From the NCBI GenBank assembly GCA_949317995.1, contig OX439040.1:52465186-52529185 (forward strand): a DNA stretch of 64,000 nt. Reading direction: 5' to 3'. The stretch's first letter is position 1, and the number at the start of each line of letters is the position of its first letter. The notes beneath the pieces were generated by a model. That model ran no database searches. It saw only the letters and a list, made by a program, of their open reading frames with translations, and had not been told where the DNA came from. Shown here in pieces: positions 1 to 12,066 of the stretch. The position numbers were made by a program, and so were the translations under genes. This stretch comes from Acholoe squamosa (lineage: Eukaryota > Annelida > Polychaeta > Phyllodocida > Polynoidae).

Positions 1-935
1 AATTTAAAGGATTAGTGCCACTAGACTGGAGGGATTTGCTCCATGAGCAATTCATCAGGTTCCATCCAGACGTGACCTGAGTTGATTGATGATTGACATG
101 GTGGTCATTGGTACCTTTGACCAGGAGGCCTTGGGGTCAGCTGGTCACTGGGGCAGGGACAAGTGGGTGACGCAGCAACAGGGTCCCCATGTTTGCTGCT
201 GATGATCTGTGAGATGGAAGTTACTGCCAATGGTGGACTCTGACTGTGTCAGTGAGGTCTGCATCATATAGGTTTATGGATAGGATGCTTACACGCACCT
301 TACAGATAACTCTTGCATCCCATACACCAGTTTTCATAGAAGGGCAACTGTGCACCTTAGTTTCCATTATAAAGAGGAAAACAAAGGGATAGGTCGTCTA
401 TAGATATTTCCCCGATAATCCTTACATGGTCTTCGATGTTGCGGTGTACATACAGTTATGCAGAGACTCTCACAGGGACCAGCATACATCATTTTGTGTA
501 GTGGTGCTCAATTTTCCTGGGACAAAAAAAAACCATTATTATAAGCCTCTGTTCGAATGGACCTGTACACGAGGCAAACAGCAAAATCAGCATCACTAAA
601 ATTGGGGCTGTGAGTGAGATATTGGAGCAGAGGGAAACTGTGGTAAACAAGAAGTAATTTGGTGATGTCTTACATCATGGGTTCAGAGTGGTGGGCACTG
701 CCTAGTTTACGGTGTATTGACTTCATTGATTAGACACTGGGTCGATTTGGGTTGTTGTTCCGCACTGGATTCAAAGAGGTTATGGCTCCCAGGGGGTCGT
801 CCCTAAGCCATTCCCATTTCCAGAGGCGGCCTACTCCAGATTCAGGGTCTAGGATGCTAGGGTTGTGTTGACGAAGCAGGAATGCCATTATCCTTGAGCA
901 ATTTCCTTCCTGTCTAGGTCTGTGGCATTCGGGAA
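1..935. other. Non-coding, nothing recognised
   Basis: I see no gene, RNA gene or clear repeat here. The only ORFs are short and lack splice context or family motifs. Confidence 0.5.
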
Positions 936-1023
936 TATACAAAGAGCCAGTCCCCTATCCCCATGCGTCATGGTAAGTTTAATGGATTAGATGTTTTCTA
1001 AATCTTCTTCCCAGAAAGTGGCA
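936..1023 (+). repeat. Tandem duplication, left half (empty site)
   Basis: This 88-bp unit begins TATACAAAGAGCCAG and ends CCCAGAAAGTGGCA. It recurs directly downstream at 1027-1394 with only a few substitutions. In this left copy the segment CATGGTA runs straight into AGTTTAATGG, so it preserves the pre-insertion state of the site that holds a transposon in the right copy. Confidence 0.85.
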
Positions 1024-1066
1024 AACTATACAAAGAGCCAGCCCCCTATCCCCATGCGTCATGGTA

Positions 1067-1344
1067 CCCAGCAAATTGTCGTCATCTGTCGCCATGATTG
1101 GTCATCAATGGTGACTCCTTTTTGAGTGATAACTCATTCCGTCATCTTTCGCCACTGTGTGTTAGACTCACATGGCATAGCAATTGCTATTTCTGGTGAT
1201 CTTGTGCTATCTAGCGACATGTGGATCAACATGGTAAAAGGTACGCCCGCAAGGGGGTGCGAGGGCGTACCTTTTACTGTGTTGATCCACACATGTGTGA
1301 GCCACTTCACACAGGTTGACGAGGACTCACGACAATTTGCTGGG
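1067..1344. mobile_element. TA-targeting MITE, family A copy 1
   Basis: The element starts CCCAGCAAATTGTCGT and ends ACGACAATTTGCTGGG, an inverted pair, and is flanked by TA on both sides. The empty site in the neighbouring duplicate (around 974-975) shows that TA was duplicated on insertion. There is no coding capacity, so it is non-autonomous. A TA target suggests mobilisation by a Tc1/mariner-like or other TA-specific transposase, which is inference. Related copies lie at 35646-35867 and 60490-62022. A 70-bp hairpin is nested inside. Confidence 0.85.
1221..1290. mobile_element. Nested 70-bp hairpin insert
   Basis: Two 28-bp arms (starting GTGGATCAACA and ending TGTTGATCCAC) match at about 26 of 28 positions around a 14-nt G-rich loop. 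ACAT lies on both sides. Family A copy 2 lacks this segment at the equivalent point (GCGTCATGTGTGAGCC), so it is an insertion into copy 1. A diverged relative lies at 3608-3671. It is either a very short MITE or a mobilised hairpin. Confidence 0.7.
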
Positions 1345-1394
1345 TAGATTTAATGGATTAGAAGTTGTCTAAAGCTTCTTCCCAGAAAGTGGCA

Positions 1395-3317
1395 CATTTT
1401 GCCGTGGTACTTTTGTGGAGAGGTTTGAACTCCAAGAGAAATGCAATTTTCGTGGGTAAACCCAAATATGCATGGATGGATGTGGTGAGATAAAATATAA
1501 ATTATAATTCAGTTGGTTGGGTTTTGATTGTCCATATTCTTCATTTCCATGTACTACTATTGGCATAATATTCATAGAAGAGTGATTGCGAACTGTGTAG
1601 TGTTGAGTACGTAATATTAGACCCTCAGTGACCAAAAAAGAATATTCGCTATAAGGCCTCTCAAAAAAAATGTCTTCTTTCTCATCACCGCCCTCGTCAG
1701 AAAAATCGCCATTTGAATTTTGTTTATTATTTTTTTTAGAATTTTCTGAGAAAAATATACTAGAAAATGAAGAAAAGTAGTCAAGCTTGAATCAAGTGAA
1801 AGCTTATGGTCCAGGGAATGCAGCTGGCTATCAATAATAGACATCCTAACACTTTTGAAATATTAATGATAACTTTCAGATTATAATGCAGTTTTTCATA
1901 CACGGGACGTCCGCGATGAGCCCACAATACACATAGATATCAGGCCCTATTGAGCTGCTTAAGCAAAAAAAATTAAAATTAAAATCCTCCCTCGTCACTT
2001 TTTCCATGGCTTGGTGATGAGAAACAAGTTTTTTTTTGTGGAGTGGCCTAATATAGACTCCGATATACCTCCATAACTCACCATGGGCCATGGTAATGGC
2101 ATGAATATGGTGGTCGTAAACAGAAAGGGGCCTGTCTGGGGTGGCTATGGTTATGGCAGACCATTTTAGAGTAATAATCTTTATGAACTCAAAGAAAGGA
2201 TATGAAATTTTATTATGAGACCAGACATATGAGCAGCCGAGTATGACATGCTGAGAGCTTATTTATATTCCAATGATTGCATTGAAACATTTTTTGCAAA
2301 ATTACCGTGTATAAATTTACCCGTATGGACACATATTTACGGGAAACAGTAGTTGACAAGAATAGGTCAGCATGGCTGAAAATAGAGGTAGTGGACAGCT
2401 TCTTCTGATACCTGAGTGTGGCCACAGCCGGGAGGATCGTAACAGTAGATCCTTGAGGGATTCTGCCCTAACTGTGGGGATCAAGATGTAAGCCGTAGAT
2501 AGTCCCCCACCCCTGTGGCAATCCAGGCCCCCGGCACACTGTCCTGATCACAGTCCCCTATCTATGTGCACCAGGCATGGCTAGGGTGCCACAAAAGGAT
2601 AGGGGCACTAGTCTTACGAGGTTCTCTGCTTCCAGACCTTAAAGAAGATTATACTCTACTACTTCTTCTGTTTTAGCTGTTCACTTGTGTCTCTGCCCAA
2701 GTGTGTCTCTGTCCCTGTGAAGTAACTATAGTGCATATTTATATTAAAATGACCGAGCTATAACCTTAAACATTCGAGCATGATATATGTAAGGGTAGAA
2801 TTAGGTTATTGGGTGAACCTGCAGCATCAGAATCCAAGATACAACCAGGTATTGAGCACTGAGTGAGCCTATTGTGCATGGTATATATATATGGAACATG
2901 AGGTTTTCTTTTAAAACCTCCATCAGAAAGGTTCAGCCAAGGAACATATTTAGTAAGTTGAAGTTTTGTATTTGTATATGGGACTGGGACTGAGCACACC
3001 ATAAAATTTATGTGAAATGCAATATTGATAGGTATAAGTAACCCATGAAGAAGGTGGTGTTTTTTTTGCCCTGCAACTTGAAAACATGATACTTTTTATG
3101 ACTATGCCTTATGACTAGTCATTTTCCTTACGATGGATAAGGCTGGAAGACCCAACAATCATCTCAGGAGAATTATTCACCCACTCTAGCCATTTAATAG
3201 TAATTTTGGAAAATGCAAAATTGTCCCCATCCCCTCCTCCCATATTCCTTTTATCTTAGCTTCCCCGATATCCCTCTTACTCTCCTTCTCGCCCCCTCGT
3301 CCCTCTCACCCTCTCAG

Positions 3318-3318
<1 letters not shown>
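1395..3318. other. Non-coding, nothing recognised
   Basis: About 1.9 kb of AT-rich sequence. ORFs are all under 90 codons with no family motif or splice context. Confidence 0.5.

Positions 3319-3370
<52 letters not shown>
3319..3370 (+). repeat. (CT)n microsatellite
   Basis: About 26 uninterrupted CT dinucleotides. The Leu/Ser-rich ORF that crosses it is a product of the repeat. Two other (CT)n arrays in the same strand orientation occur at 40777-40842 and 57964-58042. Confidence 0.95.
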
Positions 3371-3371
<1 letters not shown>

Positions 3372-3607
3372 AAGCATGGCAAAACAATGTCATAGCTTGG
3401 CTTTAGTAGAGATACGAATCCATCATCAATGCCTTTGTGGCACAGCATGTTCCCTTAAAAGGTCTAAAGGCAATTTAATTGAATCAAATTGCCGCATATT
3501 AAAAAACGGCAGGGGGTTGAGAAAATACGGTCACGTCTCGTATTATTGGAGATGATAACATTCCACAAATAGGAAGAAGCATAATGTAAAGCTGAAAGTA
3601 TAATAAG

Positions 3608-3671
3608 CTACACGGGAAAAGATACATCCACAAGGGGCCTTGCGAATGTACCTCTTACCGTATTGATCCAC
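3608..3671. mobile_element. Diverged copy of the 70-bp hairpin
   Basis: The order of motifs matches the hairpin at 1221-1290: a GGxAAAAG block, a central CAAGGGG, GTACCT(C/T)TTAC, and the same terminal TTGATCCAC. The left arm tip is degraded, so it no longer folds as well. The match is scattered but collinear over about 60 bp. Confidence 0.55.
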
Positions 3672-6600
3672 AATTAACGTTTTGTTCTGAGCTTGCAGTA
3701 AATAATGCGATCATAAAATTAATTTTAATGTCAGAGCTGAGTTAAGACAACAAAGTTCTTGTAACTTTCGAATATCTTGCATTAAGCTCGATAAGATAAA
3801 GTATTTACTGCAGGGCATGCTTATCGAGGAAATAGTATGTTAGAAATGAGACGGCATAACACTGTTTGTAACAAAATAAGGTGGTAATGATCCAGACTGC
3901 TCTAGAGCAATGATCCCCAAAGAATCGTGTTCATTTGTTGTGACGATTCATCCCTTTAGGACAGACATTTACCTTACTGCCAGTATACCATGATCCACCT
4001 CCTTAACCATTAGGTAACGTATCATACCCATGGACAAGGAGGATACAGTTAGAAGTGTGCTATAAATACCACAACAGTAGAAAATAGTGTCCATATAGCT
4101 TGTAGCGATGAGGAAATGGTGTGATAAAGTGCCTCACTAGGAAACGAGTAGCGCACATGTGTGGTCAATGTCAAACATGCCGTACCTTGTCTGTGTTATA
4201 ACCAGAAGATCCCATAAACAGTGACCAATCCACTGTTTCTCTCCATCCAGGAACGCATGGGTGCATTAGTTTAACACACTACAGGCGAACTGAACTTAAA
4301 TCTGATGAATAAATGACAATTAAAGTAAAGGGAGCATTTAAGCCCCATTGCCTTTTAAATATGCAAGGGAAGGGGGAGGCGCATGTAAGAATAAAATCGA
4401 TTAAAACCCAGACGATTTTATAACATAGCGCGCCGGTTCTATTTGAAAAAAGTCAAACTGTGTTCATGGGATCAGCCCTCTGACAGTCGCAGTAACTGAA
4501 TACAGCATTCTCTCCAATGGAATTCAAGTTAGTGTCAGTATTGTAAAGTCCTGCAGTCATCGATTGTCAGATTTCTGGCATGGGCCTATACCCTTCTTTA
4601 CCTTCCACTACCAGACACCATGGACAATATAATGAATGAGCTGCATAAAATATATCCCAACAGATACTTTTTGTGATGATGATATCCAGTTACCTTTGTG
4701 TTTGTCCGTGCATGAAGCCAACGTAAGTCATAAAGATTAACTTCTGTAGGGGGAGGGGGGACTTCCATATTCTATAACCTCGCATTTGAGCGAAGACTGT
4801 TTGCTTCAAAATTGCTCAGCGGTTTAAGGAGAAGTACTAGGATGTTGGAATTTGATCTCCAAAATAATGTGTCAAACTATATAAGGCAATTAGAAGTCAG
4901 TGTGTCAAACAGAAGTCGAATGGTGCCCTTAGCAGAAGCCAAACGTTGCTAGTTGACTCTCTACATCCAAATCAGAACCAGCCTCATAATCCCCCATCGT
5001 ATTCTGCAGTCGCACCCTACCTACTCACCCACCTTTCTAAGCCACACGGCAATCAATCCGCAGCATATTGACATGCACACAGACTTAAGACCTCACTGTG
5101 AGTACTTTGTCCACGTGGACCATTTGTCAATAACCTTTTAGAGGTGTGACAGGGTTCGCCATTTTCCTTTCACCCACGTGCCACCCTTCACACACAGTCC
5201 CGCCTCGGCTGTTAACCTTGCTGCTCAGCATAGCGCCCTATCATCGCCGAAAAGGCAAATAAAGCTTTGTTTCAGGCGAAATGTTAGATACATTACGTTT
5301 GTGTCTAAACCTGCCATTAGATTACATTCTTTAGAACTCCATTTTACCAGTTATTTGCAAACTATTGATTCTATGGTGAGAGTACTTGAAATAAGCAAGA
5401 AAATAATTATATGAATATTTTCAGAACATGTCAGAAGACATCTGTCCTATTTCATCAATTGGCAGTGACGAGTGCAGGCTTTTTGAAAATGGGGGAAAAC
5501 ACTATTTGAAGAACACCCTGGGACCTGAGGATCCATTAAAATTCTAAATCTGTCCCTGAAATGATGATAAGGGCCGCTGTTACCCGAAGCACAAATTTAT
5601 CTTGAAAGAGACCTTTTTCTTTTGGTCTTCCCATCAAGGAGAAGCCAGATAATTGAGGCTGCCAGGTGGCGAGCACAGGAACGCAACATCAATGACGTCT
5701 GCTTTACATTTCCTTTGGATCCGCTGGTTCCTGCGGCCTCTGCACACACCAACTGTTGGTCCTCTGTTGATGCCGGGTACAGGCCCCGGGTACAGGCTGT
5801 ACACAGTGACCTCCGTCTGACCCTAGTGCCAAATGCCACCCCACTGCCACTTCCTTAACTCTTCAAGGAGAGAATGTTGCTTTAATGCAATATGCCCTTT
5901 TGTCCTAATGATGCTTGAATGCAACATCCGCTGTAGATATTACACATCTGCAAATATTTTCGAACACATGTTGCATAAATTAAGCTATAATTAGGTGCTA
6001 CTGTCGACCCTATTGGGCTATAGATGCACTCTCTGAAGGTAATGCTTTGAAGCATTTCCAGACAGTTAAACCTGGGGCCATGACTCACAATGCGCTTCTT
6101 ATAAAGATTTAACACAACCTTAACCCCTTACTTACTGCACAAAGTAGGAAGGGAGGTGAGAATCTAGAAAGTCACCTTTCAATTGGCAGACCTCTGCCAC
6201 GGCATATAAGGGCCAGTCTGTGCCAATGCCATCTTGTTGATGGCACCAATCAGCCACAATGAAGTGTCCTGGAATCGGCTATGTGTAAAAAACCATGCCA
6301 TCAATATTATTTCATATAGAATATGGCTGTCGACCCTCAGGACCCTTACTTTAATGGGAGCCCCATAGATCTGAGCAGGGCTATGGGTGGTATATTACTG
6401 GTATGGCACTGAAGTCTCCTGACGGCTCTCATTGGGCCGTGGACTTTGACAGGTGAGAAGGGAGGAGTATTTGATGAGGAGGAGATTGGATGAGTCAGAC
6501 CCTCATTTATACTGTGACGGCCGCCGACCGACCCACACCTCAGTCAAATCAGGGCTTTAAGAAGGCTTCAACAGACACTGATGGACATTCCTACATGTGG

Positions 6601-9600
6601 GAAAAGGGCAGGAACTAGCTTTCTGTTTTTCAATGAAAATTACTGTAGAAAATGCCCTTTTCTAGATACTTTTTTATATCTAAATACATGTATGTTTTTG
6701 TTAAACTCATTAGGGCTACATCAATGTGACAAAACAGTGCAGTTTCATACCTGGGTTAAACCACACCTGCGTATAATTAAGGGTATATATTGTCTGACTC
6801 TATCCAAATTCGGATTGGAGGAAAGGGTGGGGCTGCTTATTAAAAAGGCCCAATGGTAGAACATCTACACTACAATACATCCATGATCCACACACAACAG
6901 ACAGGAATAGTTTTGGTGTAAACTAGGCCGTTTCCATGGTGAATGCATGGTCCAGGATGAAGCATAGGAGAGGTTATTGATTCTACCCTGCACTTCATCA
7001 TCCAGTCTCACATCCACTTAACACACCTGACAAAAAGAAGCTGCTGGATTAGTAACCTGGTAATGTTCATTAATTAACACATGCCTACTTGGGTCTTTGC
7101 TTCTAATCAGCCACACCCTGAGTTCTCAGTAAAGAAACAGATTGTGTGGGTGGCCAAGGAGCTGTGTCCACATGTTTTGTAGAAGAAATCAATTCTACAA
7201 TAACACATGTTATGCCCATGTTTTATAAAGCTGTCACTAACAATGGCCTTGCATCCATATTCCTCAATACCTAGTTGACGTAAACAGGATTTGCAGAATT
7301 CTTGTATGCATAGCACGATATGGTGGGGTATATGTTAGCTCTCCCCACCCCACAGAGTTATCTAGTAGGCGCAGCCTGCACCTGGCTATGGACCTTATAT
7401 ATGCATATTTCCGCTTCCCTGGGCGTCCTGATATAGCCTAATACTCCCTGGCAGAAGGTGACTGCCCACTATTCCTAAACTTGTCCTGTTGCCTTTTACC
7501 TATCCCTTTTTATTTCTTCTGACTTAAGTATGATAAAATCTTTGTCGATGGAGTAGTGATAACATTAATATAGAAATGTAATTGATCCACAAGCTCAAAA
7601 TATTTATTTTCTTTAGTAGTTGTTACCCATTAATACCATCAATAAAAAGAGACAACATTCACAGAAATATCGACCTCCAACCACACTGGTTGCTACAGGG
7701 AAACCACTCAGTTTTATTTCAACTCAGTACTAGTAATATTCTACTTGAAATATCTTTGAGTAGAGGAGCGATGTCAGTGTTTGTAATGATTATGTCCAAG
7801 GCCATCATATCTATTTGTTATTTGTCCGGTTATATTACCAGGCACCTATTGCTATGAACGCCAAACAAGGTTGCAAGATTGGTAGAAGGAAGCGGATACA
7901 CCTATACCACTAGGCAGGGCTTCTGACAAATGTCTGACTTTATCTATTCAAACTTTCCATAAAGAAGACGTGACTATAGGGTAACTTTTTTTTTCTTCAT
8001 GTAAAACGCTATACATGCATTATAGAATTCTCTGTCGAAAATGGCCACTGGCCGTTGGCAAGTTTATTTTCTGTCTGCAGACCTTATGGGGGCGCTATGC
8101 GTGTGCCAGGGTAAGGAGGTTATTAACGCAGCACGTGCCGGACCCAGGAGGAAATCTAATACGCACCCGCCTTGAGATTAGGTTACCCTTATCTGCTGCA
8201 GGAAACACGGCCTGGTCTACGAGGAGAGAGACGGTATAAGGAAATATTGGCCTCTCTGGAAACTATAAGACTCTAAATGCAGATGCAATGTTGAAAACAC
8301 AAATTGCAGTTGTATCTGATTTGATTTAGGTCGATATATATGTACCTTGTTATAACGTTTTCTGTCTGGTATTGGCGACAGTATAATATTTTTCCGTCTT
8401 CTTCCCGTCACCATCAATTCGATGGCAGACCTGATTTCAGGAGTTGCTTGTAGGGAAGTAGCAGATAAATGTCCATGCAATCAGGGTGGTCACTGAGTTA
8501 GCAGATGTCATTAGCTCTGAGCATATTGTGAGTAGCCATACGGAGGGAGTTTTGTGTGCAGATTCATGGAGGATTCTTCCTACTTTACACCCTTACTGAA
8601 AACTAAGTTATTCTAACAAGTAAATTTTCTTGATGTAGAAAGGGACTAGCCTGAGCAGTAACTCAAAACATACAAAGCGCGCCTCCTCTTCCTCCCCATC
8701 CTACTTGTGTGATAGTTGAAATGGATGTGCCTGCCAGAACCGCGCAATAGCCACTCTTCACGCCAGACAGCAGATATAAATAGCTCCTCACCTTCCCAGG
8801 GTCAGCCCAACCTACATGCTGTCTTTTGCCTTCTTCCCTTTCCATGGTTGGAAACCAGGCCTGTTGCCTTCAACAGCTGCCATATAAGCATAGAGAGTTA
8901 TAGATGTGTGCACATTGTCATGTCCAAGCAAAGCTATGTCTGCTCCTCAGCAGGCAGGGCCCCACCTAGCTTAGTACTTGAACTCTCTTCCACCATGAGA
9001 GTTCAAGAAATCTGTAGTTGAAATGTGGAGGATTTGATAAGCTGAAATCTGTCACCAGTGATGCCAGAAAGGTTATCCTATCAAATGCTGGCCATTGTCA
9101 CTGGGCTAGTCTGGAGATGCTAGTACATTCAAAATCAGGAAGAGTTTGGAGAAACTGCAGTGAAATATTTTATTTCAGTCATCTGCTTTCCTTATTGAAT
9201 GGATTGTAAAGTAGACATGTTAGACTATCTGAGACAGTTGAAAAATCACAAAATTCCAAGTATTAGCAGCCGCTAAAAGGCCTCACTTGGGCTTGTGAGC
9301 ACACCTTTCCCCCTTTTTAGACTGCAAATTTCTCGGCCACTCTACATGGGTAGGGAATCCTCAACCTAGGTCCTCCATTACGACAGGCCCGCACTAGTGG
9401 GATCGGCCACCGACCACTTGCTATTTGAACAGTGGACAGTGAACGGTAAAAGGCAAGGACCGAAAATAGCATGCCACCCGGAAAATGCTGGTACAATATT
9501 GACTCTAACCCTTTGTAACGACGAGATTCGACTGAGATCTGCAGCTGTAGCTTTTAACGTTGATATTAAAAAAACCTTCAAAACTCTTGGTCTTTGTAGA

Positions 9601-11263
9601 ATGACACACAAACCGTTCGCGAAGACGTCATGTTGTAGTGGATCTTAGAACTGGTGTGTTCTTCAAAAGGGTCTGGCATTCATAAGAACATCAACCCATC
9701 CACCCTCATAACTTGATAGACACTGTGCAGAGTCTGGATTTTCCAGGCATAGGGCCCCCGTGTGTGTGCTTTATAGATTTGTGGAGCAGGAAGAATCTGA
9801 CCCTCACGCCCATACATTTGATAAACTCATGCAGTCTCCTCGGCCTCCTTTTCGGCCCCTTTGGCCCAGAATCGGTATTTCATGCCAGCACAGACATGTT
9901 CCCATGTTCCTTTTCCACCTCCTGGGCCCCGGCCGAGTGAAGGTCTGGCCCATACCGTGCGCCAATAGTCGGTCCTGACTGCATTTAGCGTGGGATTGGT
10001 TTCCGTCAGACAGTTTGCTTGGGGTCAAAGCGAGGCTAGATGCGCAGACGGACTGTGTTATGCCCTTAGCAACTTCCGGGTGTATTCATTTTGTGACAAA
10101 ACTTGGTTAACTCTACCCAAAGCGGCACAGTCTACATGGTAGACAGTAGCTCATCTACATACATATATGAGGCTCTATAGCTCTATGAGAGGTCTGTAAC
10201 CCTATTACTGGTAGGGGCCTAGCGGGAAGTGCACCGTTACCTTTGTGAGGAGGCTATAAGGTCTGCGTCTGTTCCAGCGTGTTGATTTCTAAAGAATATG
10301 GTGTATGTAACATAGACATCCATATTTGTACAAGAAATGACACTGTTATGTAACAAATATTTTCTCTGTTACGGAAGAGAATCTAGAAGGCTCAGTGTGT
10401 GTTTCACCTGCAGCACACTCTACTTTCCATATACTACTAACAGCCCCTTTCCCGATGGTACGTTACAGGACTATCTACAAAGGCAATAGGTAATAAGGTT
10501 CCTGTGCTTTTAACACAGAAACTGTCAGCCCCTTGCCATTTTACACTGAACAAAGTGAACCTTTTCCTCCCAAACGTACTCTCCTGTAAATGGCCGAGCT
10601 GTGCATGCACCTTCCTCTAAGTACTCTTTCCATATACTACTTACCTCCAAATGCCAGTCCCACTGACTCCCAGCGGCGTTTCAGGTTTAATAGGCTGTGC
10701 AGGGTGTTTCGTCCGACACTATTTACTGCACTGCCTGTAATTAAATTACAAAGTTGCCTTCAATTAGACATTTCATACAAGACTGTAAGAGGTGTTAATT
10801 AGAGTGTATTTAGAGGTGTCTTCGTTCTTCATACTTTCACTATCTCTGATACCAAATGTTGTGTACGGGGATTATGTATTAATTACATGATTTATGAACG
10901 AAAAAGTAGAGAAACAAGAAATGTTTTCAAAGTCAGTGTCTCAGGTTACAAACAACGGGAGCCGACAGAATGAACCCAGCAGAAACCAACAGTGATTACC
11001 AAAACTACACTGTGTCCCTAGCAATAGCCGGCAGTGATTGGTATTTTGGGTCGGTCCCATCAAGCATAGTAGGGAGGAGGAGGCTTAAAGTCACAGGGGC
11101 AAGTTGACATGGGCAGGTTTCCCTGAGGGAATCCCTAAAATGGTGTCACCAATCTTTCCCATAATTCAAATGATCTACTCAGAAAGCATATTGAATCAAT
11201 CTGAAGTATACAACACTCCGTACCAGCCTAAAAACGTGTTTTGCTCCGTTTTACAGGATTTTA
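3672..11263. other. Non-coding, nothing firmly recognised
   Basis: About 7.6 kb without a supportable gene. ORFs are at most about 100 codons and many are paired with antisense ORFs of equal length. A polypyrimidine-AG followed 30 bp later by GTAAGG at 8081-8110 has the form of a micro-exon but nothing else supports it. Confidence 0.45.
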
Positions 11264-11571
11264 GGGAGTGATCATTTTTTAACAACAGGGGGGGGGGCTG
11301 GTGGGTTTGCGCGTGGACGCGCGGAAAAAAAATTCGACCCCCCCCCTCTTGAGGGGGTAAAATTTTTTCGACCCCCCCATAAGGGACAAAAATCACGCGC
11401 GAACGTCCCCTTTTAGCCTATAGTAACGCGCGGGGTTTTCCACTGAAAACAGGTGAAATTATTTTGACCCCCCCCATCAGAGGTATTGAAAAAATTCTGA
11501 ACCCCCCCCCCCGGTCAAGGGGTTGAAAAAATTCTGACCCCCCCCCTGTTGTTAAAAAAATGATCACTCCC
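11264..11571. mobile_element. Harbinger-like MITE (TTA target duplication)
   Basis: The left end GGGAGTGATCATTTTTTAAC and the right end GTTAAAAAAATGATCACTCC-C form an inverted repeat that continues through AACAACAGGGGGGG, differing mainly in T- and G-run lengths. TTA flanks both sides (11261-11263 and 11572-11574). A 3-bp TWA duplication is the known habit of PIF/Harbinger elements, so that superfamily is inferred. The interior has poly-C/poly-G runs and CGCG-rich segments and no ORF of note. The gypsy element starts 66 bp further on. Confidence 0.7.
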
Positions 11572-11637
11572 TTACCTCAAGACGAAAAAAGGTCTAGAGT
11601 TAATTTTGATCACCTCAAGAAGCTATATGTATGAATG

Positions 11638-12055
11638 TGTAGTGGTTCGTCTCGTTAAGTTAGATTAAATCATAACGAAGAGAGAGAAAAGTTTCCGGGT
11701 AGGCAACCGAGCTTTTATTTCAGAGCTTGCGTTACATACGATCACAGCCTCAGAGGACTACATGCTGCTAGTGCATTCGGTTACCCTTTCGGGTAACAAC
11801 CTGGTTGAGCAGTGGGTAAACCACTACTGAGGAACCTAGGGCTAGGACCAGCCTTATATAGGGGAAAAGCCCGCGAAACTCAGACCGGCCACGTGACGTG
11901 TGGCGGACGAGTGGTAGGCCCCCTGGTGTAGTGGATACGAACCCAGAGGCAGGTGCTGCCACCTGCCATCCGGATTCCCCCACCACACCCGAAGGACCTA
12001 GGTCTGAGTCTCACGGGTGCATGAACGTTAAAGTGTAAAATACCATACCCCTACA
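11638..12055 (-). repeat. 3' LTR
   Basis: This is the same 418-bp sequence as 24618-25035 with no difference found on line-by-line comparison. It supplies the polyadenylation signal for the element transcript (AATAAA at 11714-11719, minus strand). Confidence 0.97.
11714..11719 (-). terminator. Polyadenylation signal in the 3' LTR
   Basis: AATAAA on the minus strand, about 120 nt after the TATA box position in the LTR. Cleavage would be expected 10-30 nt further on and would define the R/U5 border. Confidence 0.65.
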
Positions 12056-12066
12056 CTGCCCCCCTT
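12056..12066 (-). promoter_or_regulatory. Polypurine tract
   Basis: The minus strand reads AAGGGGGGCAG immediately upstream of the 3' LTR, where plus-strand DNA synthesis would be primed. Its position and composition are as known for Ty3/gypsy elements. Confidence 0.85.

Larger units (their letters stand above)
1027..1394 (+). repeat. Tandem duplication, right half (interrupted)
   Basis: This is the second copy of the 88-bp unit at 936-1023. It is interrupted after CATGGTA by a 278-bp inverted-repeat element plus a duplicated TA, and then resumes with GATTTAATGGATTAG. Removing 280 bp gives exactly 88 bp, matching the left copy. Confidence 0.85.

Noticed and set aside
6208-6238. Match of GGCCAG(A/T)CTGTGCCAA...ATCTTGTT to 45721-45749
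   Set aside because: About 25 of 29 positions agree, but the flanks do not align well enough to define a repeat family.
8081-8110. 30-bp micro-exon between TTTTCTGTCTGCAG and GTAAGG
   Set aside because: Both splice signals look good, but a 30-bp exon with no partner exons or conservation cannot be supported.
11768-11986. 72-codon ORF in both LTRs
   Set aside because: It is identical in both copies only because the LTRs are identical; it overlaps the promoter and R region in antisense and has no motif.
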